From positions 16,941,644 through 17,005,643 of the forward strand of contig CM041547.1 in NCBI GenBank assembly GCA_023238725.1: a stretch of DNA of 64,000 bases, in the 5' to 3' direction. Below are positions 48,401 to 57,310 of the stretch, piece after piece. Made by a program: the position numbers and the translations under genes. Below the pieces are notes generated by a model. It had not been told where the DNA came from and searched no databases. It worked only from the letters and a program-made list of their open reading frames with translations. The DNA comes from Scortum barcoo. Its lineage: Eukaryota > Chordata > Actinopteri > Centrarchiformes > Terapontidae. The first letter of the stretch is position 1, and each line of letters starts with the position of its first letter.

Positions 48401-50305
48401 TCTGATATAGTCAAGGACAAGGTGAGAAGGAACACAAACACATGTGTACTAAAGTTAACTTTTCCCAGAAAGGACAAGTCTCTGTTGAAACACAAAGCCT
48501 GCCTTATCAACACACGGTATGTAGAGGATACGACCGTCGGTATGGAGGCAGCCCTCTGCAGGATGAGTGGTAGAAATGTTACCGGTTCTGACTGAAAGCT
48601 CCAGGATGGATAGGCCGTTAATACACACTTGGCCGGTCTGATCTTATCAAGAGCCTTTTTTGTCTCTGTTACATCTTAGTTTCTGTTCTCTGAAGACAGT
48701 TTCCATCTTTGGCATTTCCTCTTGCGTGTGTGTGTCAGCTGGCATGCTGAGTTGTGCATGTCTATGTGTGAGTGCAATAATGAAGGTCTCTGCTGCTGTC
48801 TGACTGCTGCTGCTGCTGCAAAAAATAATAAACAGCCAGGCTGTCTGCCTCTGATGTCTTCTCATAAAAGCATCTTATCATCATTTTATTGCATCGATAT
48901 CATTTCCCAGTAAATGGGAATGTGAGTGCTCACATGTAGGTGGGCACTGTGTTTGGTTGGACTTTTGGTGACAAAGGAGAGCATAGATTTAGCATTATTT
49001 CAGAAACGGAGGGGTGTACACAAGGCAAGAATGGGCTCAAATACAATTCTGAATATTAGATGTTTGTGATGCTAAATGTGAGTGCACTTGACTGTTCAGT
49101 ATTGCAAATATAAACAACCCTTTACTTACTCAATCCATGGCAAACTCAGATTTCCTGTGTTGGCAGTAACTCTGGTCTTCACCAGTGAAATGAACCTGCT
49201 CTTTGTTCCCTCAGGTGATGGGGGCATAGCATCCTCAATCCCTTCCCAAGCCAGCCTGGCCAGCAGCGGCAGCCTGGACCTCTTTGACCCACTGCCCACC
49301 TCCATGTCCTCTTCTTCCGCCACCAGAAAGACTCCGGAGTCCTTCCTGGGTCCCAATGCTGCCCTGGTCAATCTGGACTCTCTGGTGTCCAAACCAGCTC
49401 AGCCTGCACCGGTTGTCAACCCGTTCTTGGCTTCAGGTGGGTGCGCAAAGAGAAAACATGTCACAGTTGTTCTCAAAACTTGAAATGGTCTTCCTCTTAC
49501 TACTTTTTACATAGTAATATGTGTAAGCTAATATTTTAAAGATGTTAGTTTACAGTTGTTTTTTTCTAAATGTAAAGACATGCTTTTTTTAAACATGGAA
49601 ACAGAGGTTCATTTGTACTGATTAGATAACAAAGCACGCTTGCCAAGAAGTGTAGTCAGTAAGCCAAAGGACATGGACGTACACGTGCATGCCTGAACAC
49701 ACAGGCAGACACACCCATCTGCGCAGTTTAATGTTGAATCACTGACCCTGCCCTCCCTGTACTAACTTTAAACTCTGACGGCAGACAGCTGAATCATACC
49801 TATTCATATCCTATCACACTATAGCAGTAGTAATAGCAGTAGTAGAGTACTTTTAAATAACAATAATATGAACATTTAATTCCATGGACGTGCTGGTGAG
49901 TTCAGTGACATTTGCTTTCTTCTTTTGTCCCTCACTCGTCTCTCTCCAGGAGGCTCTGCTCCAGCTCCAGCAGCCCACGCCAACCCCTTCCAAGTGAGCC
50001 AGCCGGCCCCCCCCACCCTCAACCAGATGCGGGTCAGTCCCATGCCGTCCGGCTTCAGCAGCCTGGGCGAGCCCATATCCCTCTCCTCCGTGTCTGCTCA
50101 GCCCATCACAATGGTCCCCATGGCAGGGATGACCCCCATGGGCCGTGTGATTCCCGGGATGGGGGTCGGCGGCGGAGGAGTGGGGACGAACATGGGGATG
50201 AGCGCAGGGATCCCGGCCTCCATGTCCATGCCCCAGCCCCTGATGAGCATGCCGCCACAGGCTGGCTCGCAGCCCGCCGGAACCACCAACCCCTTCCTTT
50301 TGTGA
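39210..50305 (+). CDS. epn2: Epsin-2, complete coding sequence in nine coding exons
   Basis: Joining 39210-39640, 40601-40755, 45309-45421, 45974-46078, 46553-46673, 47110-47259, 47705-47797, 49215-49436 and 49950-50305 gives 1746 nt, or 581 residues plus stop, with all phases consistent. Residues 1-144 are an ENTH domain with the PI(4,5)P2-binding residues R8, K11, R25, N30, R63 and K69. Two ubiquitin-interacting motifs lie at 217-232 and 241-254. AP-2-binding DPW motifs are at 287, 303, 319, 334 and 345, a clathrin-box-like LVNLD at 440-444, and NPF motifs for EH-domain partners at 458, 475 and 577. Epsins bend the plasma membrane and recruit ubiquitinated cargo into clathrin-coated pits. 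The start codon has an excellent GCCACC context. EPN2 rather than EPN1/3 rests on overall resemblance and on synteny with GRAP and B9D1. Confidence 0.95.
39641..40600 (+). other. epn2 intron 2
   Basis: 0.96 kb of AT-rich sequence with a strong pyrimidine tract at the 3' end. I see nothing else in it. Confidence 0.85.
40601..40755 (+). CDS. epn2: epn2 coding exon (ENTH end and linker)
   Basis: 155 nt after a pyrimidine-rich acceptor encode ALKTKERMAQ, then a glycine/serine-rich linker with FGRGSSQPNLSTS and SPASYHG, both diagnostic of EPN2. The donor is GTGAGT and the exon ends with one base of a serine codon. Confidence 0.93.
40921..40966. repeat. (CA)23 microsatellite
   Basis: Perfect 46-base CA run in epn2 intron 3. 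Confidence 0.98.
44988..45020. repeat. (GT)16 microsatellite
   Basis: GT run near the 3' end of epn2 intron 3, about 290 bases from the next exon. Confidence 0.97.
45309..45421 (+). CDS. epn2: epn2 coding exon (first UIM)
   Basis: 113 nt encode ELEQARPQTSGEEE followed by the first ubiquitin-interacting motif (LQLQLALAMSREAAEQ). The donor GT opens straight into a (CA)n repeat. Confidence 0.94.
45422..45973 (+). other. epn2 intron 4 with AC tract at donor and GT tract at acceptor
   Basis: 552 nt. A (CA) tract (45424-45458) and a (CAGA)n tract follow the donor directly. A TG run (45959-45969) sits where the polypyrimidine tract should be, three bases before the acceptor AG. The two tracts are complementary. 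Confidence 0.9.
45424..45472. repeat. (AC)17 plus (CAGA)4 at the donor of the epn2 UIM1 exon
   Basis: Starts three bases into the intron, so the donor GTACACACAC is itself part of the repeat. Confidence 0.97.
45974..46078 (+). CDS. epn2: epn2 coding exon (second UIM)
   Basis: 105 nt encode EERIRRGDDLRLQMALEESK and a lysine-rich tail. The acceptor lacks a polypyrimidine tract: it is a TG run ending TTAAG. The donor is GTAAAA. Confidence 0.92.
46079..46552 (+). other. epn2 intron 5
   Basis: 474 nt with a good 3' pyrimidine tract. Nothing else noted. Confidence 0.85.
46553..46673 (+). CDS. epn2: epn2 coding exon (DPW region, first part)
   Basis: 121 nt after TTTCTAG encode SSLMDLMD and two DPW motifs (residues 287 and 303) separated by an alanine/glycine stretch. 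The donor is GTATAC. Confidence 0.92.
46674..47109 (+). other. epn2 intron 6
   Basis: 436 nt with a purine-rich middle (46850-46930) and a C/T-rich 3' end. Nothing else noted. Confidence 0.85.
47110..47259 (+). CDS. epn2: epn2 coding exon (DPW region, second part)
   Basis: 150 nt after CTCTCCAG encode three DPW motifs (residues 319, 334, 345) in a proline/alanine-rich disordered segment. The donor is GTGACC. The exon is a multiple of three, so skipping it would keep the frame and remove three AP-2 motifs. Confidence 0.92.
47260..47704 (+). other. epn2 intron 7
   Basis: 445 nt. Retention reads open for some distance in the epsin frame, which yields a spurious long open frame. I see no other signal. 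Confidence 0.85.
47705..47797 (+). CDS. epn2: epn2 coding exon (SFDLFN / EFDSLR segment)
   Basis: 93 nt after CCCTTTCAG encode GSFDLFNASNGTSKEDFSEFDSLR, cut by split codons at both ends. It matches the EPN2 segment after the DPW region. The donor is GTACTC. The length is a multiple of three. Confidence 0.92.
47798..49214 (+). other. epn2 intron 8
   Basis: 1.4 kb of AT-rich sequence with no repeat or exon that I recognise. Confidence 0.85.
49215..49436 (+). CDS. epn2: epn2 coding exon (clathrin-box and first NPF)
   Basis: 222 nt after TTCCCTCAG encode LDLFDPLP, the highly conserved RKTPESFLGPNAALVNLDSL (residues 427-446) and the first NPF motif. The donor is GTGGGT. The length is a multiple of three. 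Confidence 0.94.
49437..49949 (+). other. epn2 intron 9
   Basis: 513 nt with no distinct signal apart from the acceptor pyrimidine tract. Confidence 0.85.
49950..50305 (+). CDS. epn2: epn2 last coding exon (two NPF motifs, stop)
   Basis: 356 nt of coding sequence after TCTCTCCAG encode ANPFQV, a methionine/glycine/proline-rich low-complexity tail and the C-terminal TNPFLL that ends epsins, then TGA. The methionine- and glycine-rich part (about residues 510-565) looks fish-specific compared with human EPN2. Confidence 0.94.
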
Positions 50306-53300
50306 GGGGGTGACTGGAGGACGATTTGCCCCAGAGTAACCCCCCCCCCCTACCCCCTCTTTCTTCCAATTTGGCTCCTTCAGAAGCTTCAGAATGAACA
50401 AGGAGATGTCTTATCCCATTTATCCCTTTTATAACCAACTCCTAGCCAGGTCGTAGTCCCAGCCTGGCCCCCCCTCCTACCATAACACACTCCTTTACTC
50501 CTTTCTGTCTCTTTCTCTGAGTGCTACAAGCTGCCTAGTCCTGTGTGTTCCATACTGATCTGACGTGGATGTTGATGACCACAAAGAGTTTTGCATCTGT
50601 CTACAGACTTACAGAGTAGCAGTGGTGTTTACAGTTTTTCCACAGAGGCAGGACAGTCTCTCCGCCCTGTCCTCCTCTCATTCACTCGCCTCCCTCTCTC
50701 CCTTCTTCCCTTAGGATTGCTCCTTTCCTCTTCTGTGGTGGAGTGACTGGAGAGTCTGACTGTACTAACGCCAGGATCTTTATCTCTTCGCTAGAGCTAA
50801 TCTTTTATAAGCCCTGTCAGCTGGTGTGAGAGTGTGTGAGAGTCTGTGTGAGTGTGAGAGGGAGAGCGTGCACATCTCAGTACTTTTACACTGTGTATAT
50901 TCCAGTGGGTTTTACATACACACTCTGGAGTAAGGATGAGAGATGGTCAGATGTGTTTATACTTTGTTTGTTTGTTTGTTTGTGTGTGTGTGTGTGTGTG
51001 TGTGTTACTACTAGCAGGGATTTTGCACAATTGTTTTATTTTTGTTGTTGTTTTCCCACGACTGTTGGGCTCACCGTTACACCTTAGCTAAGGGAGGGAG
51101 GCTAAAAACGGCCTAAATGACACACACATACACACTGCCTCGGCTCTCGGTACCACTCGGTCACAACTCTTCGTCTGGTCACTTCCCGTCAACTTGGACC
51201 TTTTCCCCTGACCCCTCTACGTGAACTTTGACCTCCAGGGGTCACAGGATAAACAATGAACACTTACGAAAGGAGATGGACCCCCTCGTCCTCGAGGTGG
51301 AAACAATGCACAGACGCATTTTTAGTTTGTGTGTGTGTGTGTGTGCTCCATGCAGGTTTACTGTTAATGCTCAAATACTAACGGCCACATGTATTCATCA
51401 CTGAATCCCCCCCTTCCCCCTCCAGTGTGTTTAGAGAAAAAGACATGAACTGTGATGGCGTCAGTATTTTGCTATGTGAACATATGGATGCAGTGAGGCA
51501 TCATGGGACAGTTTTTGTTTTTCCTTTTAGTTTGTTTCAAGGTTCAAAGGGAAGAGGGTGGGTTGTGAGTGTAAAAGTGTGTGCGCAGTTAGCATGAGAG
51601 ATACATGTAGCTTCCAAGTGTACTTTAGTGAGCAAGTTATTTTGTTTCTCGCTCAGTTAAGTGGAAGTGAGAGTTAGAAACTGGGTGAGTTAGTCAAAAC
51701 GGGGGTGAGATAGACATCTGCAGCCTTAAGCTTGCGTGTACGTGCGTGCATGTGCCATGCGCGCCGCAACAACCACATATCAGGGAGCGTCGCCATGGTG
51801 GTGATGGGGGTTGCGAAGAAAGCCCCGGGTTTAAAGAGCACGTCAGCCACTTGGCATTGGGAAGAGAGTTTACCTCTGAGTGGATTTACTACAGCTAATC
51901 TATCTGCAAGAACATGCAAGAACATACCTGGTGGACACACACACTCACACACTCAGACACACTCACACAGGGTTGTTCCAGGATCGGTCTGTTGATAGCA
52001 CAGGGAATCCCCGCAGCAAACAAAAGTGAGACATGTCATGTAAACAAGCAGTTGTTGATTTTTTTTGTTGGTTACTTTTTGTTGTTATTTACTCGTTAGA
52101 TGTAAATCCATAGCCAAGCCTAAATCCATAGTTTTCTGAAGCCTTTCTGAGTTTTGGAGCTGTGTACTAGCATGTATCATCTTCATTCTCTCTTTTATCT
52201 TTTTTTTTTTCTTTTTTTTTCACGCTATGGGTAGGGTATGTAATTCTCTTCTCTTAGAAGCACAACTGTTACCAAAGTCATAGCGAGCGACTGTGATTTC
52301 TGAGGGTGTCGTATTTCGAGTAGTTTGAACAGTAGGGTCACACTTCACTGACATTTTTGAAATTTTATTTTTCTGTTTATGGAAGCTCACGATATCCGAG
52401 ACTCCACCATTTTAAGTCTGTTTTTAATATTTCAGAGCTATTTGTGCAAGAGTTTGTGTAAGAAAGTGTTACTTTTGGCTGAATATTGGCACATTTACCG
52501 ACAGCAAGCCGAGCGTCTCCGTCTCTTCTATTGGTCAAGAAAAGTGGGTTGATGAAATGCAGCGGATGAACAGCGCCTGGTTTATAGACCCTTCTTCTCT
52601 TTAGGTCACTGTAGTCCCTTCTCTTCACTTCTGTTGATATCACTGCCAATGTTATTACTGTGGAGGGTTTTTTTTTCTTTTGGTGTGAGTTGGCACCCTC
52701 TCCTGGTCTGCTGTGGTATGATAGCGACACCACAGGACCCTTGATAGTCCCACTAAACGCAGACCTTCATTTCTCTCAGGCAAAAAAGGAGGGGCAGCTC
52801 CAACTGTGTGTGTATGATTTTGATGATGCTGGGCAGTGATGATGATGAATTTTATGCTTTTTTTTTTGGGGGGGGTCCTGAATCCTGACTGGATGTGACA
52901 CTTAACTTGCAGACCAGCAGACCTTTTTAATCTCAACTAAATATATGCAAAAATTGAAGTTGGAAAAGTAAAAAGATGAGAAGACTTAACGCTTGATGTG
53001 TTGTGCAAAGTTAGATTTGCTAATAAGTCTTGTTTTTATTGAAATGCTACTATGATATTCTAGCTAAGACATGTCACCTTCTCACTGGCCTTGATTTCAC
53101 TCCAGCGATTGTGGAAAGGGTTTGTGTTATTGATGCATTCAAAACAAAACAAAAAAAAATAACTATCGTCTTGAACAAATCCAGCACTCCCTGACAGTCG
53201 GACGACACTGCAGTTGAAAACTTTTTCTTGATCCCTGGCAGCAGTTTCACAAGTCGTGGCTATGGTGCAGTGAAAACGTGGCCTGTGTGTAGCGAGCTCC

Positions 53301-53725
53301 TCTGCGTGTTACTATGTATTCACTATGCTTTTATCAAGAGGACTAACTGACCTTATGGACTGTCTGTCTTTATATGCATAAACAGCCTCCTTTAATCTTT
53401 TCCATGTCTTGTCTATTTACCCTTCTCATAGTACTGGGAGCAGGCTGCTTTCTTTGTTTTTTCTTGTTGTTTTTTTTTTTTTATCGGATACGTGCTCTCA
53501 ACCTGTTGGCATTATAACTGTATAATATAATTTATCATTTGTACTATTGTAACATACTGTTCCTCTGTATACCTTATTATTCTGTGTAATGGGTTTTTGT
53601 AGGAAAAGTCACCGTGGTATTTTAACGGCATCTAAACAAAACGAACGCAGCAGGCCGCACCCTGTTGGATGAGGACAACTGTAGCTGCATTGGTTCAAAA
53701 TAAAACGTGTATCACTTCAGCTCTG
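50306..53725 (+). other. epn2: epn2 3'UTR
   Basis: About 3.4 kb with no exon of another gene, from the stop codon to the first AATAAA that is followed by a GU-rich element. It contains a C-run (50340-50350), GT repeats (50982-51004 and 51331-51345), several T-runs, and an imperfect direct repeat of an 11-base word at about 52100-52130. A long 3'UTR is usual for vertebrate EPN2. The end is inferred. Confidence 0.65.
53699..53704 (+). terminator. epn2 polyadenylation signal AATAAA
   Basis: This canonical hexamer is followed about 30-45 bases downstream by GU-rich sequence (GTCTGTGTGTCTTTG). It is the last good signal on the plus strand before the b9d1 3' end. Confidence 0.7.
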
Positions 53726-53849
53726 TAACTCCAGCGTCTGTGTGTCTTTGTATTATTTTTTTTCACACGAAACTGTCGGTAGTGTCCAAACAAACTACAG
53801 TTATGTATGTGTTTAACAGTGTGTGCTCGGTACATTTAAGCAAGCAAGT

Positions 53850-54205
53850 TAGAGGTAAAGTCTGCATTTATTTAAAAAAGTAAAAAATATTGTAAAACAG
53901 ACCATAAAATATCTGAAACTGCTTGTATTAATACAACTATTAAAATCTCATTCAAATAATTTCATTTCCACACATCTGTACTAAAAAAAACTATCACTAG
54001 GCACACTTTGTTTGTGAAGCGACAGTGGCTTTGCAGTATTGTGAATTTCCACATTACCTGAGGAAGTAAACAAGTCATTTTATATTTTAACGTGAGTGTT
54101 GAGCTTTCTTTTGAAGGGGACCAAACATCCTTGAGGGCGAAAAAAAAAAAAGTTAAATCAGAAAAACGCACCAATTAGTTGTCTCTAAAACAGTCTCCTT
54201 TGTTT
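53850..54205 (-). other. b9d1: b9d1 3'UTR
   Basis: About 355 bases from the stop codon to just past the minus-strand AATAAA. AT-rich with no further features. The 3' end is inferred. Confidence 0.55.
53867..53872 (-). terminator. b9d1 polyadenylation signal AATAAA
   Basis: TTTATT on the plus strand reads AATAAA on the minus strand, about 335 bases after the b9d1 stop codon. Cleavage just below it would leave roughly 120 bases between the two convergent transcripts. Confidence 0.55.
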
Positions 54206-54363
54206 TTACATTTTGTACGGTTGTTCCTCTGTCGACCAGCTGGATGTGGCAGACAGCGTGTTGGCAGGGCTCGAGGGTCCTGTGTCGTAGCCCAGTTTCT
54301 TCATGTCTTTAGTCATAATGTGAAAGGAGACCGTGACGAAGCCTTGGGAGCGAACCCTCGTCA
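54206..54363 (-). CDS. b9d1: b9d1 coding exon 7 and stop
   Basis: 158 nt encode TRVRSQGFVTVSFHIMTKDM and KKLGYDTGPS, then a non-conserved serine/threonine-rich tail ending in YKM and TAA. The acceptor is GTGTTGCAG. Confidence 0.93.
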
Positions 54364-57076
54364 CTGCAACACACACAGAATATACAATACATATTGCACT
54401 GTAAAATAGATTGTTTTGAAATCTCAGACAAGAACTTTGTGTGTGCATATAAATGACTGTACTGTGTTCGTAGATAAGTAATACAACATAACTGACAATG
54501 TAAGTATTACAATGTCACATACTCGTTTTGCTGCCTTTTTAGAGGTAATACACATTACATTATCAGTGACTAAAAACCTGCACAAAGTTCCACATGTATT
54601 TATTGGAGAGAACAGCATGTCCCTACATGTAAGTGAGTCACTTTAAAAATGTTTTGTTTTTGTATTTAGAAGGTGAGAACTGCTGCACGACTAAGATCTA
54701 AAAAAGATCTAGAGTCACAAAGGCACAACAACAAACCTTCTCTGCCTTCACCCTGGGCCACTACTTTAGGGTCTGTGTACTCTGGCCGCCGTCCCAACAG
54801 CCAGCTGCACAAGAGAGGAAAAAAAAACATTAAAAACAACACGGAGAGGAGTGACGTTTCAAAGTGAAGAGAGCCGCCAGTATACATACAGGGTCTGTGC
54901 TTGTTGTTCAAGATGGACACCGTTTTGTCAATACCGTTCTATTTCTGATGCGTTTTCCAAGTACATTTTCTGACTTCATTTAGCATAAAGATAAATCTTG
55001 TTCTGACATTACATACTGAGTCAACCAATCTCTCGTTATTTAAAAAGCATCCCATGAACCTCTCTGGCACACAGGAAGTGACATGTTAATGTACATGTAC
55101 TGAAAAGCACAACTAGGTGGAATACATGAGCAAAAACAGCACCACCTACAGCAATCTGTAACACTTTCCCAGAGCAAGTTGAAAAACAAAATATTTAATG
55201 TCCAAAAGTCCAGATGTGCACCTGAACATCTCTAATCACTTACTGGGTTGGTGGCAGTCAAAACAAACTGTGACTATATTTCTGTTTCTTTCCATACGCT
55301 GATAACAACAGCTGGCAAACAATACATACTGATGTGGACTATTCTCACCACTCAGGCTTAAGACTGTATCCACACACACACACAGCAAGAGGTGCAGTAA
55401 ATATTTGATAACACTCAGATTTCGGCTGCTTCCACTCAGCAGGCACAACTCATCAGCTGAAGCACCACAGCTGCTGAGACGGAGAACTAAACACACACTC
55501 CCACACACACACACACACATGACTGTGCACACGTCTCACCTTGTGAATTTCTGAAGTCTCCATGTGGGCTCGGGAACAAACATGGGGATGGTTCGTGTGT
55601 GTCTGAGCAACAAAAACAAATAACAGTTTATTCTCATACAGACAGCAAACAAGAAGAGCTGTGTACAAATCAAATCAAACTAAACGAGATCAGCATCGCT
55701 ATGATCAAGCTCAGGTTTAGTGGGAAGAACAAGCAACATACACATGCTTCAGACAGGGATGAGAGTTTCACTGACTGGTTTCATAAACAAGCACTGCCAA
55801 GCTAATTTTAACACAGGAAGTAGATGGAAGTAATACTGACTGTCCAGGCGTGATGGGGACGTGCGTCGCTCCGTAGCCCCTGACCACATCGTTGCCAAAC
55901 ACATCCGGACCGTACACACTCACCACCAGCTGAGGCCCTGCAGAATGAAAACAACGCTGCACTGCTCATATCGTCAGTCCTCCACAGTGTCATATCTGTG
56001 TAGGATGATTTCTGAAGGGCCTCACAGGAACCTCAGAGGTGTTTGTGCCAAAAGTGCTGTGTGTGTGCGTGTGTTCGTGTGGGTGCGCGCCACACTCACA
56101 TCCTGAGGGGTTCGTGCTCTTGAACGTCGTCTCCAGTGGGAAGTTCCATATTAATCTGTGTGACGACTGACTGCCTTTACAGGTTATTTGAGTGATGCCT
56201 TCCTCCAGCCCCTGGAGAGAAACGGATGAACACAACATGAACTGCTCTGCGGTGTATTTTACAACGGTTGGACACACGTGAAGAACTTCTACACAATCTG
56301 GACATCATGACGTACGAGCCATTTAAATACTTTGGGTCCAAACACAGCTTTCCTGAAAGAATAGAACAAACACTTTCTACAGTTTTATATTTAATTTGGT
56401 AAGTTAAGTTTCCACTATGTGACTCAGGAGACACCTGAACCCTCTGTATTTCATTATATATGTCTCATAAACCTGACCACTGTGTGGTCCAGTTCACACC
56501 TCAGTGCCTGATGAAACTACACCATGATACCCGCTGTGATCACATGATGAGATTACAGGTACTCAGTCAAATGCATGAATGACAGATGTCTTAATGAAAT
56601 GGTAATTATTAATGAGATAGAAAACTGTTTTCCTCACTTTGCACAGGAGTTACTACATGCAAACATCCAATGTATTACTGGGGTTTAAACTACCCAAAGT
56701 CGCCTAGCTTAGACCTTTAATACACTCATATTCACTTTACACTAAACATAAATCCCTCCTAACCAGCAACTCACCGAGGTGGGAGCCCAGTCGTGGCCGT
56801 ACACAAAACAATATTTGCAGTACAAATTGTCGTACTCTGGAAACTGGAATAGAAGGGAGGAAAATAATCACATTTATACACGGATGAAAAGAAACACACA
56901 CTCAACATCTCGTCGTGAATTAGTTAGATATACGTGTTGCTAACGCTGGCTGAAATTAGCTGCCAGGCTAATTCAGTAAAAAAAAAACACACACACAAAG
57001 AAGCACCACTCACGTTCGCGCCCTCTATCTGTCCGTTCACCGTGAGGAGAAACACGGACGGGCTGTTTGCAGCCAT
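54206..57076 (-). CDS. b9d1: B9 domain-containing protein 1, complete coding sequence in seven exons
   Basis: Minus-strand exons 57014-57076, 56775-56843, 56100-56211, 55841-55937, 55540-55602, 54737-54804 and 54206-54363 join in frame into 630 nt, 209 residues plus stop; the human protein is about 204. The protein starts MAANSPSVFLLTVNGQIE. It carries the B9 (C2-like) domain with YCKYCFVYGHDWAPTS, GLEEGITQIT, WNFPLETTFKSTNP, SVYGPDVFGNDVVRGYG and LGRRPEYTDPKVVAQGEGRE, all strongly conserved in B9D1. B9D1 works with B9D2, MKS1 and tectonic proteins in the MKS complex at the ciliary transition zone; human mutations cause Meckel and Joubert syndromes. The C-terminal 20-25 residues after KKLGYDTGP diverge from mammals. 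The gene is tail-to-tail with epn2, as in human. Confidence 0.95.
54364..54736 (-). other. b9d1 intron 6
   Basis: 373 nt, AT-rich, nothing noted. Confidence 0.85.
54737..54804 (-). CDS. b9d1: b9d1 coding exon 6
   Basis: 68 nt encode WLLGRRPEYTDPKVVAQGEG and RE. The acceptor is TTGTGCAG. The donor GTTTGT is weak, but it gives the exact conserved join to VTRVRSQGF. Confidence 0.93.
54805..55539 (-). other. b9d1 intron 5
   Basis: 735 nt. In transcript sense a GT-rich tract lies about 20-50 nt after the donor (plus-strand CA runs at 55489-55520). A second CA run lies at 55371-55384. The acceptor has a normal pyrimidine tract. Confidence 0.85.
55540..55602 (-). CDS. b9d1: b9d1 coding exon 5
   Basis: 63 nt encode HTRTIPMFVPEPTWRLQKFT with split codons at both ends. 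The acceptor is TTGCTCAG and the donor GTGAGA. Confidence 0.92.
55841..55937 (-). CDS. b9d1: b9d1 coding exon 4
   Basis: 97 nt encode WPQLVVSVYGPDVFGNDVV and RGYGATHVPITPG. The donor is the slightly unusual GTCAGT, confirmed because it alone joins exon 5 in frame at the conserved RTIPMF. Confidence 0.93.
56100..56211 (-). CDS. b9d1: b9d1 coding exon 3
   Basis: 112 nt encode GLEEGITQITCKG through TFKSTNPSG plus the first base of a tryptophan codon. The donor is GTGAGT, followed by an AC-rich intron. Confidence 0.94.
56212..56774 (-). other. b9d1 intron 2
   Basis: 563 nt, AT-rich, nothing noted. The other b9d1 introns are 160-240 nt. Confidence 0.85.
56775..56843 (-). CDS. b9d1: b9d1 coding exon 2
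   Basis: 69 nt encode FPEYDNLYCKYCFVYGHDW and APTS. The acceptor is TATTCCAG, the donor GTGAGT and the phase 0. Confidence 0.94.
57014..57076 (-). CDS. b9d1: b9d1 coding exon 1
   Basis: 63 nt, 21 residues from ATG (context CGCGATGG), with donor GTGAGT and phase 0. Confidence 0.93.
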
Positions 57077-57139
57077 CGCGGCCTCACTCCGTAAACCGGG
57101 GATCTTTTTGTTTCCACCACTAAACCAACACAGTTTAGA

Positions 57140-57310
57140 AAGCTGCTGCTGCTCATCGAGCTAAACCCTGCGCCGTTGCTAAGGCGACGTTTGCTCCTCC
57201 TGACGGCGGCCCGCTCGGTCCAAACCGAACGGACGCGCCCCGAGCGGCGGTGGAGTAAACGGACCGTTCACAAGATGGCGGCAGCGGACCGAGGCACGGA
57301 GCGGAGGAGA
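57140..57310. promoter_or_regulatory. CpG-rich b9d1 promoter, possibly bidirectional
   Basis: This is the most CpG-dense stretch in the right third of the window. It contains the X-box and, at 57272-57282, AAGATGGCGGC, a YY1-type element often found just downstream of housekeeping start sites on the strand it reads in, here plus. A 28-codon ORF starts at the ATG in that element (57275-57361). A GTAAGT donor follows at 57497. Confidence 0.5.
57175..57188 (-). promoter_or_regulatory. X-box (RFX binding site) upstream of b9d1
   Basis: The minus strand reads GTCGCCTTAGCAAC, two RFX half-sites (GTCGCC and AGCAAC) separated by TT. It matches the X-box consensus throughout and lies 99-112 bp upstream of the b9d1 start codon. 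RFX factors drive ciliary genes, and B9D1 is a transition-zone protein. Confidence 0.7.

Noticed and set aside
49853..50401. A 182-codon minus-strand frame opposite the last epn2 exon
   Set aside because: It is an antisense shadow of GC-rich coding sequence; the plus strand gives a clear epsin C-terminus ending TNPFLL.
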